Of a stretch of 64,000 nt of DNA, positions 54,067 to 62,309 are shown in pieces. The stretch comes from Bosea sp. 29B (GTDB lineage Bacteria > Pseudomonadota > Alphaproteobacteria > Rhizobiales > Beijerinckiaceae): assembly GCF_902506165.1 (NCBI RefSeq), contig NZ_LR733817.1:1-64000 (forward strand). Direction: 5' to 3'. The notes beneath the pieces are model-generated. The model saw only the letters and a list, made by a program, of their open reading frames with translations. It did not search any database and was not told the origin of the DNA. Position numbers and translations under genes: made by a program. How positions within the stretch are numbered: position 1 is the first letter of the stretch; every line of letters begins with the position of its first letter.

Positions 54067-54092
54067 CCACAACCAAACCTCGCACGTTCGTT

Positions 54093-55025
54093 TCAGGCCG
54101 CCTTCGCCTCCTGCCTGAGGAACCCCGCGAGCTTGCCCGCCGACAGCCCGGCCTCATGGGCGATCCTTGCCGCCAATGCCATGGCAGCCGGGCGCGGCTG
54201 ACCCATCGGCCGGTCGAGCCAATAGGAGACCGGATTGAGCGCTGTACGCCGATCGACCCTGACGACCCGCCCGGCATCGACCTGCGCCTGCGCCAGCGGC
54301 GGTCGCGATAGCGCCACGCCGAGTCCGCTGGCGGCGGCGTCGAGCACGAGGTTGTAGTCCTCGAACCTCCGGTCCTGCTGGCGCGGCCGGAAGTCGAGCC
54401 CCTGCGCATTGAACCAGGCGCGCCAGCCGGCGGCGTCCGAATCATGGATCAATGGCTGGTCGAGGAAGCGCTCCGGCTTGCCCTCACCGATCGCCTTGGC
54501 CAGCTCCGGCGAGGCAACCGGATAGCACCACTCCTCGAACAGCTGCACCGAGACCCGGCCCGGCGTGCCGCCCCGGCCGCAGCGAATGGCAAGGTCGATG
54601 CCCTCCTCCTCGAGATCGACCTTGCGATGGTCGACCTGCAGCATGATCCGCACGGCGGGATCGCCACTCTCCAGAAGCTGCCAGCGTGGCATCAGCCAGA
54701 GCGAGCAGACCGACGGCGTCGCGCTGAAGCGCACCACCGCCGCCCCGCGCGGCTCGCTCCACCGGTCGGATGAATCGGCGAAGACCGAGAAGGCCTCCTG
54801 CGTGCGCTGGAACAGGCGTTGCCCCTCCGGTGTCAGCGCGACGCCGCGCGCCTGGCGCTCGAAAACGCGCAGGCCAAGCCAGTGCTCGAGCTTGGCGACC
54901 TGCCGCGAGATCGCGCCATGGGTGAGGTTCAGCGCCTCGGCCGCGGCCGAGAAACTGCCGGAGCGGGCAGCGGCCTCGAAGGCGCGCAGCGTGTCTAATG
55001 GCGGAAGTGGCGAGTTGTGATCCAT
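54093..55025 (-). CDS. LysR-family regulator (GcvA-like)
   Basis: 310 residues. [47 protein letters not shown]; effector domain from [19 protein letters not shown]. It is divergent from an EamA exporter, 92 bases apart, its likely target. An in-frame GTG at 55031 is an alternative start. The propeller-PLC gene lies downstream on the same strand and could be read from the same transcript. Confidence 0.92.
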   Translation of the reverse strand: MDHNSPLPPLDTLRAFEAAARSGSFSAAAEALNLTHGAISRQVAKLEHWLGLRVFERQARGVALTPEGQRLFQRTQEAFSVFADSSDRWSEPRGAAVVRFSATPSVCSLWLMPRWQLLESGDPAVRIMLQVDHRKVDLEEEGIDLAIRCGRGGTPGRVSVQLFEEWCYPVASPELAKAIGEGKPERFLDQPLIHDSDAAGWRAWFNAQGLDFRPRQQDRRFEDYNLVLDAAASGLGVALSRPPLAQAQVDAGRVVRVDRRTALNPVSYWLDRPMGQPRPAAMALAARIAHEAGLSAGKLAGFLRQEAKAA

Positions 55026-55117
55026 ACTCACAGCTCGTCATTGAATTACTCGTTTGTCAATCAGCTCGCCGAAGCGCTTATCCGAAGGCGAACCGTCACC
55101 AGCCTTTGAGGCCTGCC

Positions 55118-56017
55118 ATGACAACCGTCCCCTCCGCCGCGTCCTCCCGGCCCGGCTCCACCCTCGACGCCATGCTACTCTTCACCATCCCCTTCACCGT
55201 GATCGCCTGGGCTTCGTCCTTCCCGGCGATCCGGGCCGGTCTTGCCGGCTTCGGCGCCCTCGAACTCGCCGCCCTGCGCTTTGCCATCGCCGGCGTCTTC
55301 GCCGCGCTCTTCCTGATCGTGACGCGCCCGAAGCTGCCCGAGCGCGCCGACATCTGGCGCTTCCTCACCGGCGGCATCGTCTTCATCGCGCTCTATGCGA
55401 TCTTCCTCAATCTCGGCCAGCGCGTCGTTCCGGCGGGCGCGGCGAGCTTCATCATCAACACCAACCCGATCATGACGGCGGCGCTCGCCATGCTGGTCCT
55501 GAACGAGCGTTTCAGCGCGCTGGCGTGGGCCGGCACGGCACTGGCCTTCGCCGGCATCGGCGTCATCGCTGTCGGCAACGGGCTCGACCTCAACATCGGC
55601 GTCAGCGTCCTGCTGATCCTCGGCGCCGCCCTGTGCAATTCAGTCTCGACCGTGGTGCAGAAGCCGCTCTTCGCCCGCCACAAGCCGCTCACGGTCGCGG
55701 CCTGGAACATGGCGCTCGGCGGGCTCGCGCTGACGCCCTTCCTGCCCGGCGCGCTGGAGCAACTGCCGGCCGCCCCGGCGCAGGCGATCTGGTCGGTGGT
55801 CTGGCTCGCTCTGGTCTCGAGCGTCGTCGCCTACGGCACCTGGGCGATCACCCTGTCGCGCCTGCCGGCCGCCCGCGCCGCCAATTTCCAGTACTGCGTG
55901 CCGCCGGCGGCGATGCTGATCAGCTTCCTCTGGCTCGGCGAGGTCCCGACCACGCTCGGCCTGATCGGCGGCGCCATGGCGCTGGCCGGCGTCGTGCTCG
56001 TCAACCTGAAGCGCTGA
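55118..56017 (+). CDS. EamA-family (DMT) transporter
   Basis: 299 residues with ten predicted membrane spans in two EamA repeats: [24 protein letters not shown]..., [30 protein letters not shown], and the second repeat [50 protein letters not shown]. Drug/metabolite exporters of this type have diverse substrates. ATG at 55118 is internal to a longer frame. Likely controlled by the divergent LysR. Confidence 0.92.
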   Translation: MTTVPSAASSRPGSTLDAMLLFTIPFTVIAWASSFPAIRAGLAGFGALELAALRFAIAGVFAALFLIVTRPKLPERADIWRFLTGGIVFIALYAIFLNLGQRVVPAGAASFIINTNPIMTAALAMLVLNERFSALAWAGTALAFAGIGVIAVGNGLDLNIGVSVLLILGAALCNSVSTVVQKPLFARHKPLTVAAWNMALGGLALTPFLPGALEQLPAAPAQAIWSVVWLALVSSVVAYGTWAITLSRLPAARAANFQYCVPPAAMLISFLWLGEVPTTLGLIGGAMALAGVVLVNLKR

Positions 56018-56079
56018 AGCCATCGCCATTCTCGGGCGGCGCACAGCGCTGACCCGGGAATCTCATGACGAGAAGGCGC

Positions 56080-56127
56080 AGGCCGGAGCCCCCTCCGGCC
56101 TGAGATGCTCGGGTCAAGCCCGAGCAT
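56080..56127. repeat. Intergenic hairpin pair after the EamA gene
   Basis: AGGCCGGA (56080-56087) / TCCGGCCT (56094-56101) and ATGCTCGGG (56105-56113) / CCCGAGCAT (56119-56127). The second is the common rhizobial element with TCAA in its loop; a relative appears at 58009-58022. In the 319-base gap it is followed by the cupin operators. Confidence 0.75.
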
Positions 56128-56238
56128 GACGTGCCTTCACTGACCACCTTGCACTCCCGCCCGGCTTGCTTCGATTCCCAGGATCGTTGCCGGCGCAGGC
56201 GATCGACATGGTCTTCCGCTGCCCGTCGCTCGCTGAGA

Positions 56239-56307
56239 TATCTTGGCACAAAGATAATTATCTTGACGGAAAGATATCTCTCAGCTAGATATCTTTCCGT
56301 CAAGGTA
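56239..56307. promoter_or_regulatory. Three TATCTT-N6-AAGATA operators before the cupin gene
   Basis: Copies at 56239-56256, 56259-56276 and 56290-56307 (the last ends AAGGTA). Starts are 20 and 31 bases apart, i.e. about two and three helical turns. The second and third also form a perfect 18-bp inverted repeat (56262-56279 / 56287-56304). This is a MarR- or DtxR-style cluster 30 bases before the cupin ATG. Confidence 0.8.
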
Positions 56308-56336
56308 AATTGACGCGATCAGCCAGGGAGGCAGTC

Positions 56337-56672
56337 ATGTTCAACGTCCTTCGGTCCGAAGATCAGCAGCGCGGCGCCAATCGCACGGTGCGTTTCGAAG
56401 GCGAAGCGCTCGGCGGCCCGGTCTCGTTCTTCATCGTCGACGCCGAGCCGGGCCAGGGCTCGATGCTGCACGTCCACCCCTATTCCGAGACCTGGATCGT
56501 CCGGAAGGGCGAGGCCGAGTTCACTGTCGGTGGTGAACGGACACGGGGCTATCCCGGCGACGTCGTCGTCGCCGCGCCCGACATCCCGCATCGCTTCGAG
56601 AATGTCGGCGACGGCCGACTGGAGCTGATCTGCGTCCACCCGAACGGGCGGATTCTGCAGCAGAATCTCTGA
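56337..56672 (+). CDS. Single-domain cupin protein
   Basis: 111 residues. Cupin motif 1 in LHVHPYSETWIVRKGEAEFTVGG (two His, Glu) and motif 2 in GDVVVAAPDIPHRFENVG (His), with metal site intact. Such small cupins bind metals and catalyse varied reactions; no specific role can be given. GGGAGG lies before the ATG. Expression is probably controlled by three tandem operators upstream. Confidence 0.88.
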   Translation: MFNVLRSEDQQRGANRTVRFEGEALGGPVSFFIVDAEPGQGSMLHVHPYSETWIVRKGEAEFTVGGERTRGYPGDVVVAAPDIPHRFENVGDGRLELICVHPNGRILQQNL

Positions 56673-56770
56673 GGCTCATTCCTTGAGATGGAAGACCGGC
56701 GACGATGCGCCTATCACCGCGCATCGCCTGCGAGCCCAGAAGGACCAGGCCGTCATCTTCCATCACGCTG

Positions 56771-56881
56771 TCATCCCGGACAAGCGGCGGAGCCGCGCCG
56801 ATCCGGGACCCATTCCTGAGCCTATTGGAATAAGGCTCCGGAATGGGCCCCGGGTCTCCCTGCGGTCGCCCGGGACGACCC
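56771..56881. repeat. Long interspersed repeat of the CATCCCGGACAAGCGGCG type
   Basis: Contains TCATCCCGGACAAGCGGCGG, the arms GGGACCCATTCCTGAGCC and its complement GGCTCCGGAATGGGCCCC around TATTGGAATAA, and ends with CCGGGTC...GACCCG. A known vocabulary for abundant intergenic elements in rhizobia-like genomes. Lies between cupin and SRPBCC genes. Confidence 0.8.
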
Positions 56882-56937
56882 GCGCCTTTTTCAGCAAGAA
56901 AGCGCCGGCGTCGTTGCATTCATGACCGACCGGGCTC

Positions 56938-57429
56938 TCAGGCCCGCAGGTGCCCAGCCTTGATGTACTCGACCATCTGGCCGACCACAGTGCCCCATCC
57001 CTCGTGGAAGCCCATCTCTTCATGCTGCTTGCGGCTGGCATCGCTGCCATGGATGGCGACGGCCCGGTAATGCGTGCCGTTGCCGTCCCTGGCGAGGTCG
57101 AGGATGGCGGTGAAGAACGGATTCGGCGAAGGCCGATAACCACCGAGGAGCGTGTCGGTCATGATCAGCCGCTCCAGCGGCTTCACCTCAAGATAGCACT
57201 GCGTGTTGGCGAATTCCTGGCCCTCGGGCGAGCGCATGGTGAAGTTGATCGCGCCGCCGGGACGCAGGTCGAGGTCCAGGGCGGAGATCGTCCACGGCTT
57301 GGGCGCGAACCAGTTACGCAGGTGCTCTGGCGTCGTCCAGGCACGCCAAACCAGCTCGACCGGGACGTCGAGCTTGCGTTCGAGCACGAGGTCGAGCTCG
57401 GGATTGATCGTGATCGCAGGCAAGGTCAT
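56938..57429 (-). CDS. SRPBCC/AHSA1-family protein
   Basis: 163 residues. Fold signature: LVLERKLDVPVELVWRAWTTPEHLRNWFAPKPWTIS near the N-terminus and a long C-terminal helix HEEMGFHEGWGTVVGQMVEYIKAG. This is the START-like lipid or hydrophobic-ligand binding superfamily, often paired with ArsR regulators. ATG overlaps the arsR stop by four bases. Ligand unknown. Confidence 0.9.
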   Translation of the reverse strand: MTLPAITINPELDLVLERKLDVPVELVWRAWTTPEHLRNWFAPKPWTISALDLDLRPGGAINFTMRSPEGQEFANTQCYLEVKPLERLIMTDTLLGGYRPSPNPFFTAILDLARDGNGTHYRAVAIHGSDASRKQHEEMGFHEGWGTVVGQMVEYIKAGHLRA

Positions 57430-57797
57430 TTGTTCTCTTCCTCCTTCAGGCTCATGACATAGGCGTCGAAGCGGTCGAGCCGGCGCGCCCACACATTGCG
57501 CTGGCGCCCGAGCCAATCCTCGGCGAGCTTCAATTGGTCGGCGGCCAGTTCGTAGGTCCTGACCCGCCCGGCCTTGTGCGAGCGCACCAGGCCGCTGGTT
57601 TCGAGCACCTTCAGATGCTCGACGAAGGACGGCAGGGCCATCTTGTAGGGCGCAGCGAGCTCGCTCACCGAGGCCGGCCGCGCTGTCAGGCGCTCCAGCA
57701 CATTGCGCCGCGTCGGATCCGACAGAGCCCGGAAGATCTGGTCCACGATGACGGCACTGGCCGCCTGTGGTGCGTTGGATCCGATGTGCGGTGTCAC
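57426..57797 (-). CDS. ArsR-family regulator
   Basis: 123 residues from GTG at 57797, 6 bases after GAGGGGGA; a TTG at 57845 would be a poorer start. HTH: DQIFRALSDPTRRNVLERLTARPASVSELAAPYKMALPSFVEHLKVLETSGLV. The metal-binding ELCVCDL motif is missing, as in the ArsR-SRPBCC pairs. It is translationally coupled to the SRPBCC gene and probably autoregulates through a palindrome upstream. Confidence 0.92.
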   Translation of the reverse strand: MTPHIGSNAPQAASAVIVDQIFRALSDPTRRNVLERLTARPASVSELAAPYKMALPSFVEHLKVLETSGLVRSHKAGRVRTYELAADQLKLAEDWLGRQRNVWARRLDRFDAYVMSLKEEENK

Positions 57798-57846
57798 GAT
57801 GTCCCCCTCGGCCCCTTCGCCGGCGGCATCGATAGCGGGACTCAAT

Positions 57847-57866
57847 ACTTAGGTCAATTCCTTAGT
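57847..57866 (-). promoter_or_regulatory. Candidate ArsR operator
   Basis: ACTTAGG-N6-CCTTAGT (57847-57853 and 57860-57866), an inverted repeat with one mismatch, about 50 bases before the arsR GTG start, in an AT-rich promoter stretch. Confidence 0.6.
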
Positions 57867-57931
57867 TTTGCAAATTACCGATGCCATGCGAACAGAACCA
57901 TTCATTGAAGCAAGGGGTTCCCACTCCTCTC

Positions 57932-58024
57932 CGTCATGGTCGGGCTTGTCCCGACCATCCACGTCTTTCGTCGGTGAGAATGGTGCCCAAGACGTGGATG
58001 CTCGCCACAAGGGCGAGCATGACG
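57932..58024. repeat. Interspersed repeat of the GTCATGGTCGGGCTTGTCC type
   Basis: Starts with CGTCATGGTCGGGCTTGTCC, has paired CATCCACGTCTT / AAGACGTGGATG arms and ends with ATGCTCGCC-ACAA-GGGCGAGCAT. Same family style as the elements at 56105-56127 and 56771-56881. Confidence 0.8.
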
Positions 58025-58440
58025 GTCGAGCGGACGGGGACAAATCCCCAATCAATCCCCGCCCCCGAAACCTGGCTTATGCTTCTCCCCGTCCCGCCCG
58101 AACCGAGGGGGCTTCGCGAGGCATCATGAGGCCGGGCGGGAGAGCGGTGTTTCGTGGCGAAAGGACCGTTGCGGGTCCAAAGTAGCTGCGGAGGGTTGTC
58201 GTCGTTCGGGACATGCGGTCCCGGTCCCGCCGGACATAAACAGATGACGGCAATTCATAGAGAACCGCGCGCGGGGTTCGGGCAGTGGCCAGTGACGCTG
58301 CTTCGACATCATCGACATCGACATTCGGCACGCAGCCGTCGACTGCGACGCCGCCTGGCCCCGCGCCCTCCCTCGGATGGCGTCCAGCATCGAACCCTCG
58401 CGGCGGAAGCCGGCGGGGTGCTTTTTCTCGTCGGCCCGCC
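58025..58440. other. Gene-free, hairpin-rich interval beside the IMPase gene
   Basis: No gene can be supported. Stems seen: TCCCGCCCG (58092-58100) / CGGGCGGGA (58133-58141), GGACC (58163-58167) / GGTCC (58174-58178), CGGGAC (58207-58212) / GTCCCG (58218-58223), and a competing long-range CCCGAAC (58097-58103) / GTTCGGG (58204-58210). Together with the 57798-57931 promoter region and the repeat, this makes 643 bases without a coding gene. A structured RNA is possible. Confidence 0.5.
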
Positions 58441-59247
58441 TCAGCCTTCCGCGAACAACCGCCGCTGCAGCTCGTCCCACAGCTCGGGCGTTTGCGCAGC
58501 CAGGATGCCGAAGCCTTGCTCGGCCGGCTTGTAGGGACGCCCGTCGAAGCGGGCCGCCCGGCCGCCGGCCTCTTCGAGAAAAAGCGTGCCGGGCGCATGG
58601 TCCCAGGGCAGTCCGCGCCAGAACATCACGAAATGCTGCTCGCCGCGCACGATCGCCGGATATTCCTCGCCGGCGCAATGCATCCCCGGCGTGATGGCAA
58701 GATCCCGGCCATTGGCCTTGACCCGCGCCGTGATCTCGGCCGGCAGGAAGCGGGTCAGCACGCCGCCGCGCAGCCCGGTCCATTGCGGCGCCTGCGCAAC
58801 CCTGACGCGCTCACCATCGACCCAGGCGCCCGAACCACGCTCGGCGACATGGAGCGTCCCGGTCGCCGGGCTCAGCATCCAGGAGGCGACGGGCTCGCCC
58901 TCGCGCAGCAGCGCCACCATCATCGAGAAGCACGGGCTGCCCTTGATGAAATTGGCGGTGCCGTCGACGGGATCGACGACGAAGACCGTGCCCTCGCCCA
59001 GCCCCTGCAACAGCTCCGGCTGCGCCGAGACCGCCTCCTCGCCGATTACCCGCGATCCCGGCAGCAGCGCCGGCAGCCGGAGATTGAGCAGCCGCTCGGC
59101 CTCTTCGTCGGCGATCGTGACCTCTTCGCCCGGCGATTTCACCCGGACTTCCGACTCCGCCAGCTTGCGGAAGCGCGGCATCACCACCTCGGCCGCGACC
59201 TCGCGCAGCAGGTCGGAGACCTGCCCGATCAGCTCTTGTCCAACCAT
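58441..59247 (-). CDS. Inositol monophosphatase-family protein
   Basis: 268 residues. Metal-site motifs: GEEAVSAQPELLQGLGEG with Glu-Glu, VVDPVDGTANFIKG (DPxDGT) and WDHAPGTLFLEEAGG. The family includes inositol monophosphatases, histidinol-phosphate phosphatases and bisphosphate nucleotidases; the substrate is not decidable here. ATG at 59247 has GGGGC upstream and follows the CFA-synthase-like stop by two bases, so the two are in one operon. Confidence 0.92.
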   Translation of the reverse strand: MVGQELIGQVSDLLREVAAEVVMPRFRKLAESEVRVKSPGEEVTIADEEAERLLNLRLPALLPGSRVIGEEAVSAQPELLQGLGEGTVFVVDPVDGTANFIKGSPCFSMMVALLREGEPVASWMLSPATGTLHVAERGSGAWVDGERVRVAQAPQWTGLRGGVLTRFLPAEITARVKANGRDLAITPGMHCAGEEYPAIVRGEQHFVMFWRGLPWDHAPGTLFLEEAGGRAARFDGRPYKPAEQGFGILAAQTPELWDELQRRLFAEG

Positions 59248-59249
59248 CG

Positions 59250-60506
59250 TCAGAAGCCCCGCTTTTCCAGCTCGGCTTCGGCGTCGGTGATGTAGTCCCG
59301 GATCACCGGGACGGCGCTCTTGTGCGGGCCGAGCAGCAGCTGGAAGACCATGTCGCCGCCGATGTCGAAGGAGATCGAGCAGGCGGAGAGGTAGAACTCC
59401 CACATCCGCGCAAAGCGCTCGCCCAGCATCGTCACCACCTCCGGCCGGTGCGCCATGAAGCGCTCGCGCCAGGCTTCCAGCGTCCAGTGGTAGTGCCGAC
59501 GCCAGAACTCGCAGTCGGAATGCCAGAGCCCGGTCTGCTCGACTGCGGCGAAGACCTCCGACAGCGCCGGGGCGTAGCCGCCGGGGAAGATGTACTTGTC
59601 GAAGAACGGGCCGGTGAAACCGGGCGGGCCGACGCGGCCGATGCAGTGCACGAGCGCGATCCCGTCGGGGGTGAGCAGGTCGCGGATCTTCTCGAAATAT
59701 TCGAGGTAATGCGCGACGCCGACATGCTCCATCATGCCGACCGAGACGACGCGGTCGAAGCTGCCGGTCAGCTCGCGATAGTCCTTGTTGATGAAGCTGA
59801 CGGCATCGCCGACGCCGGCCGCCTCGGCGCGCTTCTGGGCGGCCGCCATCTGGTCGGGTGAGACGTTGAGGCCGGTGACCTTCGCCCCGCAGGCCTTGGC
59901 GAGATAGATCGAAAGCTCGCCCCAGCCCGAGCCGATATCGAGCACGCGCATGCCCGGCTCGATCTTCAGCTTGGCGGCAAGGTGCCGGAGCTTGGCCTTT
60001 TGCGCAGCTTCAAGCCCGACCTCGGGGCTGTGCCAATAGGCGCAGGAATAGGTCATCGTCTCGTCAAGCCAGAGCCGATAGAACTCGGTCGGGATGTCGT
60101 AGTGGTGCTTGACCTTCTTGCCGGCGACGCCGAGCGGGTTGTGCATCCGCCAGCGCCGGATTTTGAAACGGATCTTGCGGATCGCCGCCTGCAGCGGGTG
60201 CTTGCGCAATTCGCTGCGCTGGATCCAGAACAGCGTCAGGAGGTCGTGGATGGTCGAGCCGTCCTCGAATTCGATCCGCTCATCCATATAGCCTTCGGCC
60301 AGCGCCAGCTCGGGATTGAGGAAGAGCTCGCGCTCGATCTTGCTATCCTTGAAACGCACCGTCACCTCGCCGGCGACGACGGGCTTGCCGGCGAAGACGA
60401 ACTCGGTCCGGCCAGGCCCGAAGACATGCCGCGTTCCGTCCGGCGCAATGACGGTCAAGCGGCCCTTGCGGATCGAGCGCTTCAAGAGTTTCGGCAACAG
60501 CAGCAT
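59250..60506 (-). CDS. Cyclopropane-fatty-acyl-phospholipid synthase-like methyltransferase
   Basis: 418 residues. N-terminal region (ERELFLNPELALAEGYMDERIEFEDG) and the CFA-type hallmark HYDIPTEFYRLWLDETMTYSCAYW, SAM motif RVLDIGSGWGELSIYLAK, and VSVGMMEHVG, FFDKYIFPGGYAP, CSISFDIGG. It transfers a methylene from SAM to unsaturated phospholipid acyl chains, or a related reaction. The start at 60506 lacks a strong ribosome site. Shares an operon with the IMPase gene. Confidence 0.92.
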   Translation of the reverse strand: MLLLPKLLKRSIRKGRLTVIAPDGTRHVFGPGRTEFVFAGKPVVAGEVTVRFKDSKIERELFLNPELALAEGYMDERIEFEDGSTIHDLLTLFWIQRSELRKHPLQAAIRKIRFKIRRWRMHNPLGVAGKKVKHHYDIPTEFYRLWLDETMTYSCAYWHSPEVGLEAAQKAKLRHLAAKLKIEPGMRVLDIGSGWGELSIYLAKACGAKVTGLNVSPDQMAAAQKRAEAAGVGDAVSFINKDYRELTGSFDRVVSVGMMEHVGVAHYLEYFEKIRDLLTPDGIALVHCIGRVGPPGFTGPFFDKYIFPGGYAPALSEVFAAVEQTGLWHSDCEFWRRHYHWTLEAWRERFMAHRPEVVTMLGERFARMWEFYLSACSISFDIGGDMVFQLLLGPHKSAVPVIRDYITDAEAELEKRGF

Positions 60507-60652
60507 GGTCGGGCAGGCTCCGGTCGGTCGCGCGCAGGCTATTGGCTCGCCAGCCGTGCCGTAAACCCCGCATGCAATCAACCTGCTCTGCATACACGGC
60601 GCGGCCATGCTAAGGGCTAGCCGCGAAGGCGCCCCCTCGAAACGGAGACCCG

Positions 60653-61357
60653 ATGTCCTGGCGTGATTTCTGGAACGGCGAGCACGCGATCTACGTCTCG
60701 GATCGCCACAAGGCCCTGCATTATCGCCGCATCGCGCAGGATATCGCCGCCGCCGTACCCTCCAGGGACGCAAGCGTGCTCGATGTCGGCTGCGGCGAGG
60801 CGCTCTCGGCCGATCTCGTCGCCGCGGCGACTGGCAGGCTGATTCTCTGTGAGGCCGCCCCGACCGTCCGCGAGAAACTGAGAGCCCGCTTCGGCGCGCT
60901 CACCAATCTCTCGGTCGTCTCGCCGGAAGAGGTCGAGGCGCTGCCGGATGATTCGCTCGATCTCGTCGTCGCCAATTCGCTGATCCAGTATCTCGGCGAA
61001 GACGAGCTGAAGCGGGCGCTGGCGACCTGGCTCACCAAGCTCAAGCCCGGCGGCGAGCTCATCCTCGCTGACGTGATCCCGCCCGACCTCTCGCCGTTGA
61101 CCGATGCGACCGAACTGCTCGGCTTCGCCTGGCGCGGCGGCTTCTTCGTCGCGGCGCTCGGCGGCCTCGTCCGCACCGTCTTCTCGGACTATCGCAAGCT
61201 GCGCGCCCAATATGGGCTGTCGACCTACAGCGCCGTCGGCATCACTGCGCTCATTGAAGCCGCCGGCTTCAAGGGCGTCACACGCCGTACCAATTTCGGC
61301 CATAACCCGCACCGCATGGCCTTCTCGGCCAGGAAGCAGCTCATACCGGAGGTTTGA
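60653..61357 (+). CDS. Class I SAM-dependent methyltransferase
   Basis: 234 residues. SAM motif I VLDVGCGEALSADLVAAA, acidic LCEAAP, VANSLIQYLGEDEL and LKPGGELILADVIPPDL. Later motifs resemble ubiquinone/menaquinone-type enzymes but are not specific. GGAGACCCG is upstream. It is followed, four bases away, by a small membrane-protein gene with a GGAGG site, suggesting cotranscription. Confidence 0.9.
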   Translation: MSWRDFWNGEHAIYVSDRHKALHYRRIAQDIAAAVPSRDASVLDVGCGEALSADLVAAATGRLILCEAAPTVREKLRARFGALTNLSVVSPEEVEALPDDSLDLVVANSLIQYLGEDELKRALATWLTKLKPGGELILADVIPPDLSPLTDATELLGFAWRGGFFVAALGGLVRTVFSDYRKLRAQYGLSTYSAVGITALIEAAGFKGVTRRTNFGHNPHRMAFSARKQLIPEV

Positions 61358-61361
61358 CGCC

Positions 61362-61859
61362 ATGACCTCGCTCGCGCTCGCTCTCACCGTCGTCACATTG
61401 GCTCTGGCCGGCGCCATGGTCGGCTTCTTCTACGCCTATTCGATGTCGGTGATGTGGGCGCTCGACGCGGTCGATCCGAAGGCCGCGATCGCGTCGATGC
61501 AGAGCATCAACATCGTCGTGCGCAACGCCATCTTCTTCCCGGCCTTCTTCGGCACGCCGGTGGTGGCGCTGGTGGCGGCCGGGCTCTGGTGGAAGGCGGG
61601 CGCCGGGCAGGTCGCGCTGCTGCTGGCGCTCGCCGCCATCATCTATCTGGCCGGCACCTTCCTCGTCACTATCGTCGCCAATGTGCCGATGAACGAGGCG
61701 CTCGCCATCGCGACGATTCCCACCGATCCCGAGCAGGCACGGACGCTCTGGCGGAATTATTCCGGCCCGTGGACGCTGTGGAACCATGTCCGCACGGTCG
61801 CTAGCTTTGCGAGCCTGCTGCTGGTCGGCTGGGCGCTCTACGCCGCCGGGCAGGCCTGA
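61362..61859 (+). CDS. DUF1772 membrane protein (anthrone-oxygenase-like)
   Basis: 165 residues with four membrane spans: LALALTVVTLALAGAMVGFFYAYSMSVMW, FFPAFFGTPVVALVAAGLWW, VALLLALAAIIYLAGTFLVTIVANVPMNEAL and the C-terminal WNHVRTVASFASLLLVGWALY. The VANVPMNEAL and WNHVR motifs are characteristic of DUF1772. Fungal relatives are anthrone oxygenases; activity here is unknown. Convergent with the GtrA gene at the very next base. Confidence 0.88.
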   Translation: MTSLALALTVVTLALAGAMVGFFYAYSMSVMWALDAVDPKAAIASMQSINIVVRNAIFFPAFFGTPVVALVAAGLWWKAGAGQVALLLALAAIIYLAGTFLVTIVANVPMNEALAIATIPTDPEQARTLWRNYSGPWTLWNHVRTVASFASLLLVGWALYAAGQA

Positions 61860-62264
61860 TCACGCCCCTTCGCGATCGGCGAAGGAGAAGAATTTGTGCC
61901 CTGCGAAGGTGAAGATCATCACGATCAGCGTGGTGACGACCTGCATCGGCAGATAGGGCAGCCCGGCGACCTTGACGAAGAGGTGCATCAGCACGCCGGT
62001 GAGCAGGAAGCCGCCGAAGGCGATCAGGCTAAAGCGCCAGCTCGCCTCGCCATGGCTCCGCGTCGCCTCGAAGGTCAGCCAGCGGTTCAGCGCGTAGGAG
62101 ACGACGCCGCCGAGCACGAACCCGGCGAGCGAGGCGGCAACCGGATCGGCCCCGCCGAGTTCGACCAGGCCGATCAGTAGCCCATAATGCGCGACCGCCG
62201 CCATCACGCCCGAAAAGGCATAGGCGATGACCTGGCGCGTGTGGCGGGGAAGACGGTTCAGCAT
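61860..62264 (-). CDS. GtrA-family membrane protein
   Basis: 134 residues, four membrane spans: VIAYAFSGVMAAVAHYGLLIGLVEL, AASLAGFVLGGVVSYALNRWLTF, WRFSLIAFGGFLLTGVLMHLFVKV and MQVVTTLIVMIFTFAGHKFFSF. The YALNRWLTF and HKFFSF motifs are GtrA hallmarks. These small flippases or accessory proteins move lipid-linked sugars for LPS or teichoic decoration. The start codon lies inside a 14-bp inverted repeat. Confidence 0.92.
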   Translation of the reverse strand: MLNRLPRHTRQVIAYAFSGVMAAVAHYGLLIGLVELGGADPVAASLAGFVLGGVVSYALNRWLTFEATRSHGEASWRFSLIAFGGFLLTGVLMHLFVKVAGLPYLPMQVVTTLIVMIFTFAGHKFFSFADREGA

Positions 62265-62293
62265 CCGGGATGCCTATACCCCGGATGCTGAAC
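62256..62293 (-). promoter_or_regulatory. 14-bp palindrome covering the gtrA start codon
   Basis: GTTCAGCATCCGGG (62256-62269) and CCCGGATGCTGAAC (62280-62293) with a 10-base spacer. On the minus-strand RNA the gtrA AUG (62264-62262) lies in the 3' arm and the AGG ribosome-site candidate in the loop. It is also 17 bases after the aztD stop, so it may act as a transcript end too. Confidence 0.75.
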
Positions 62294-62309
62294 GGAAGCC
62301 TACGGCCAA

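Noticed and set aside
58243-58534. His-cluster frame (LLRHHRHRH) considered as a histidine leader peptide
   Set aside because: No histidine-biosynthesis gene follows on the plus strand, and the frame runs antisense into the IMPase gene, so an attenuator reading is not supported.
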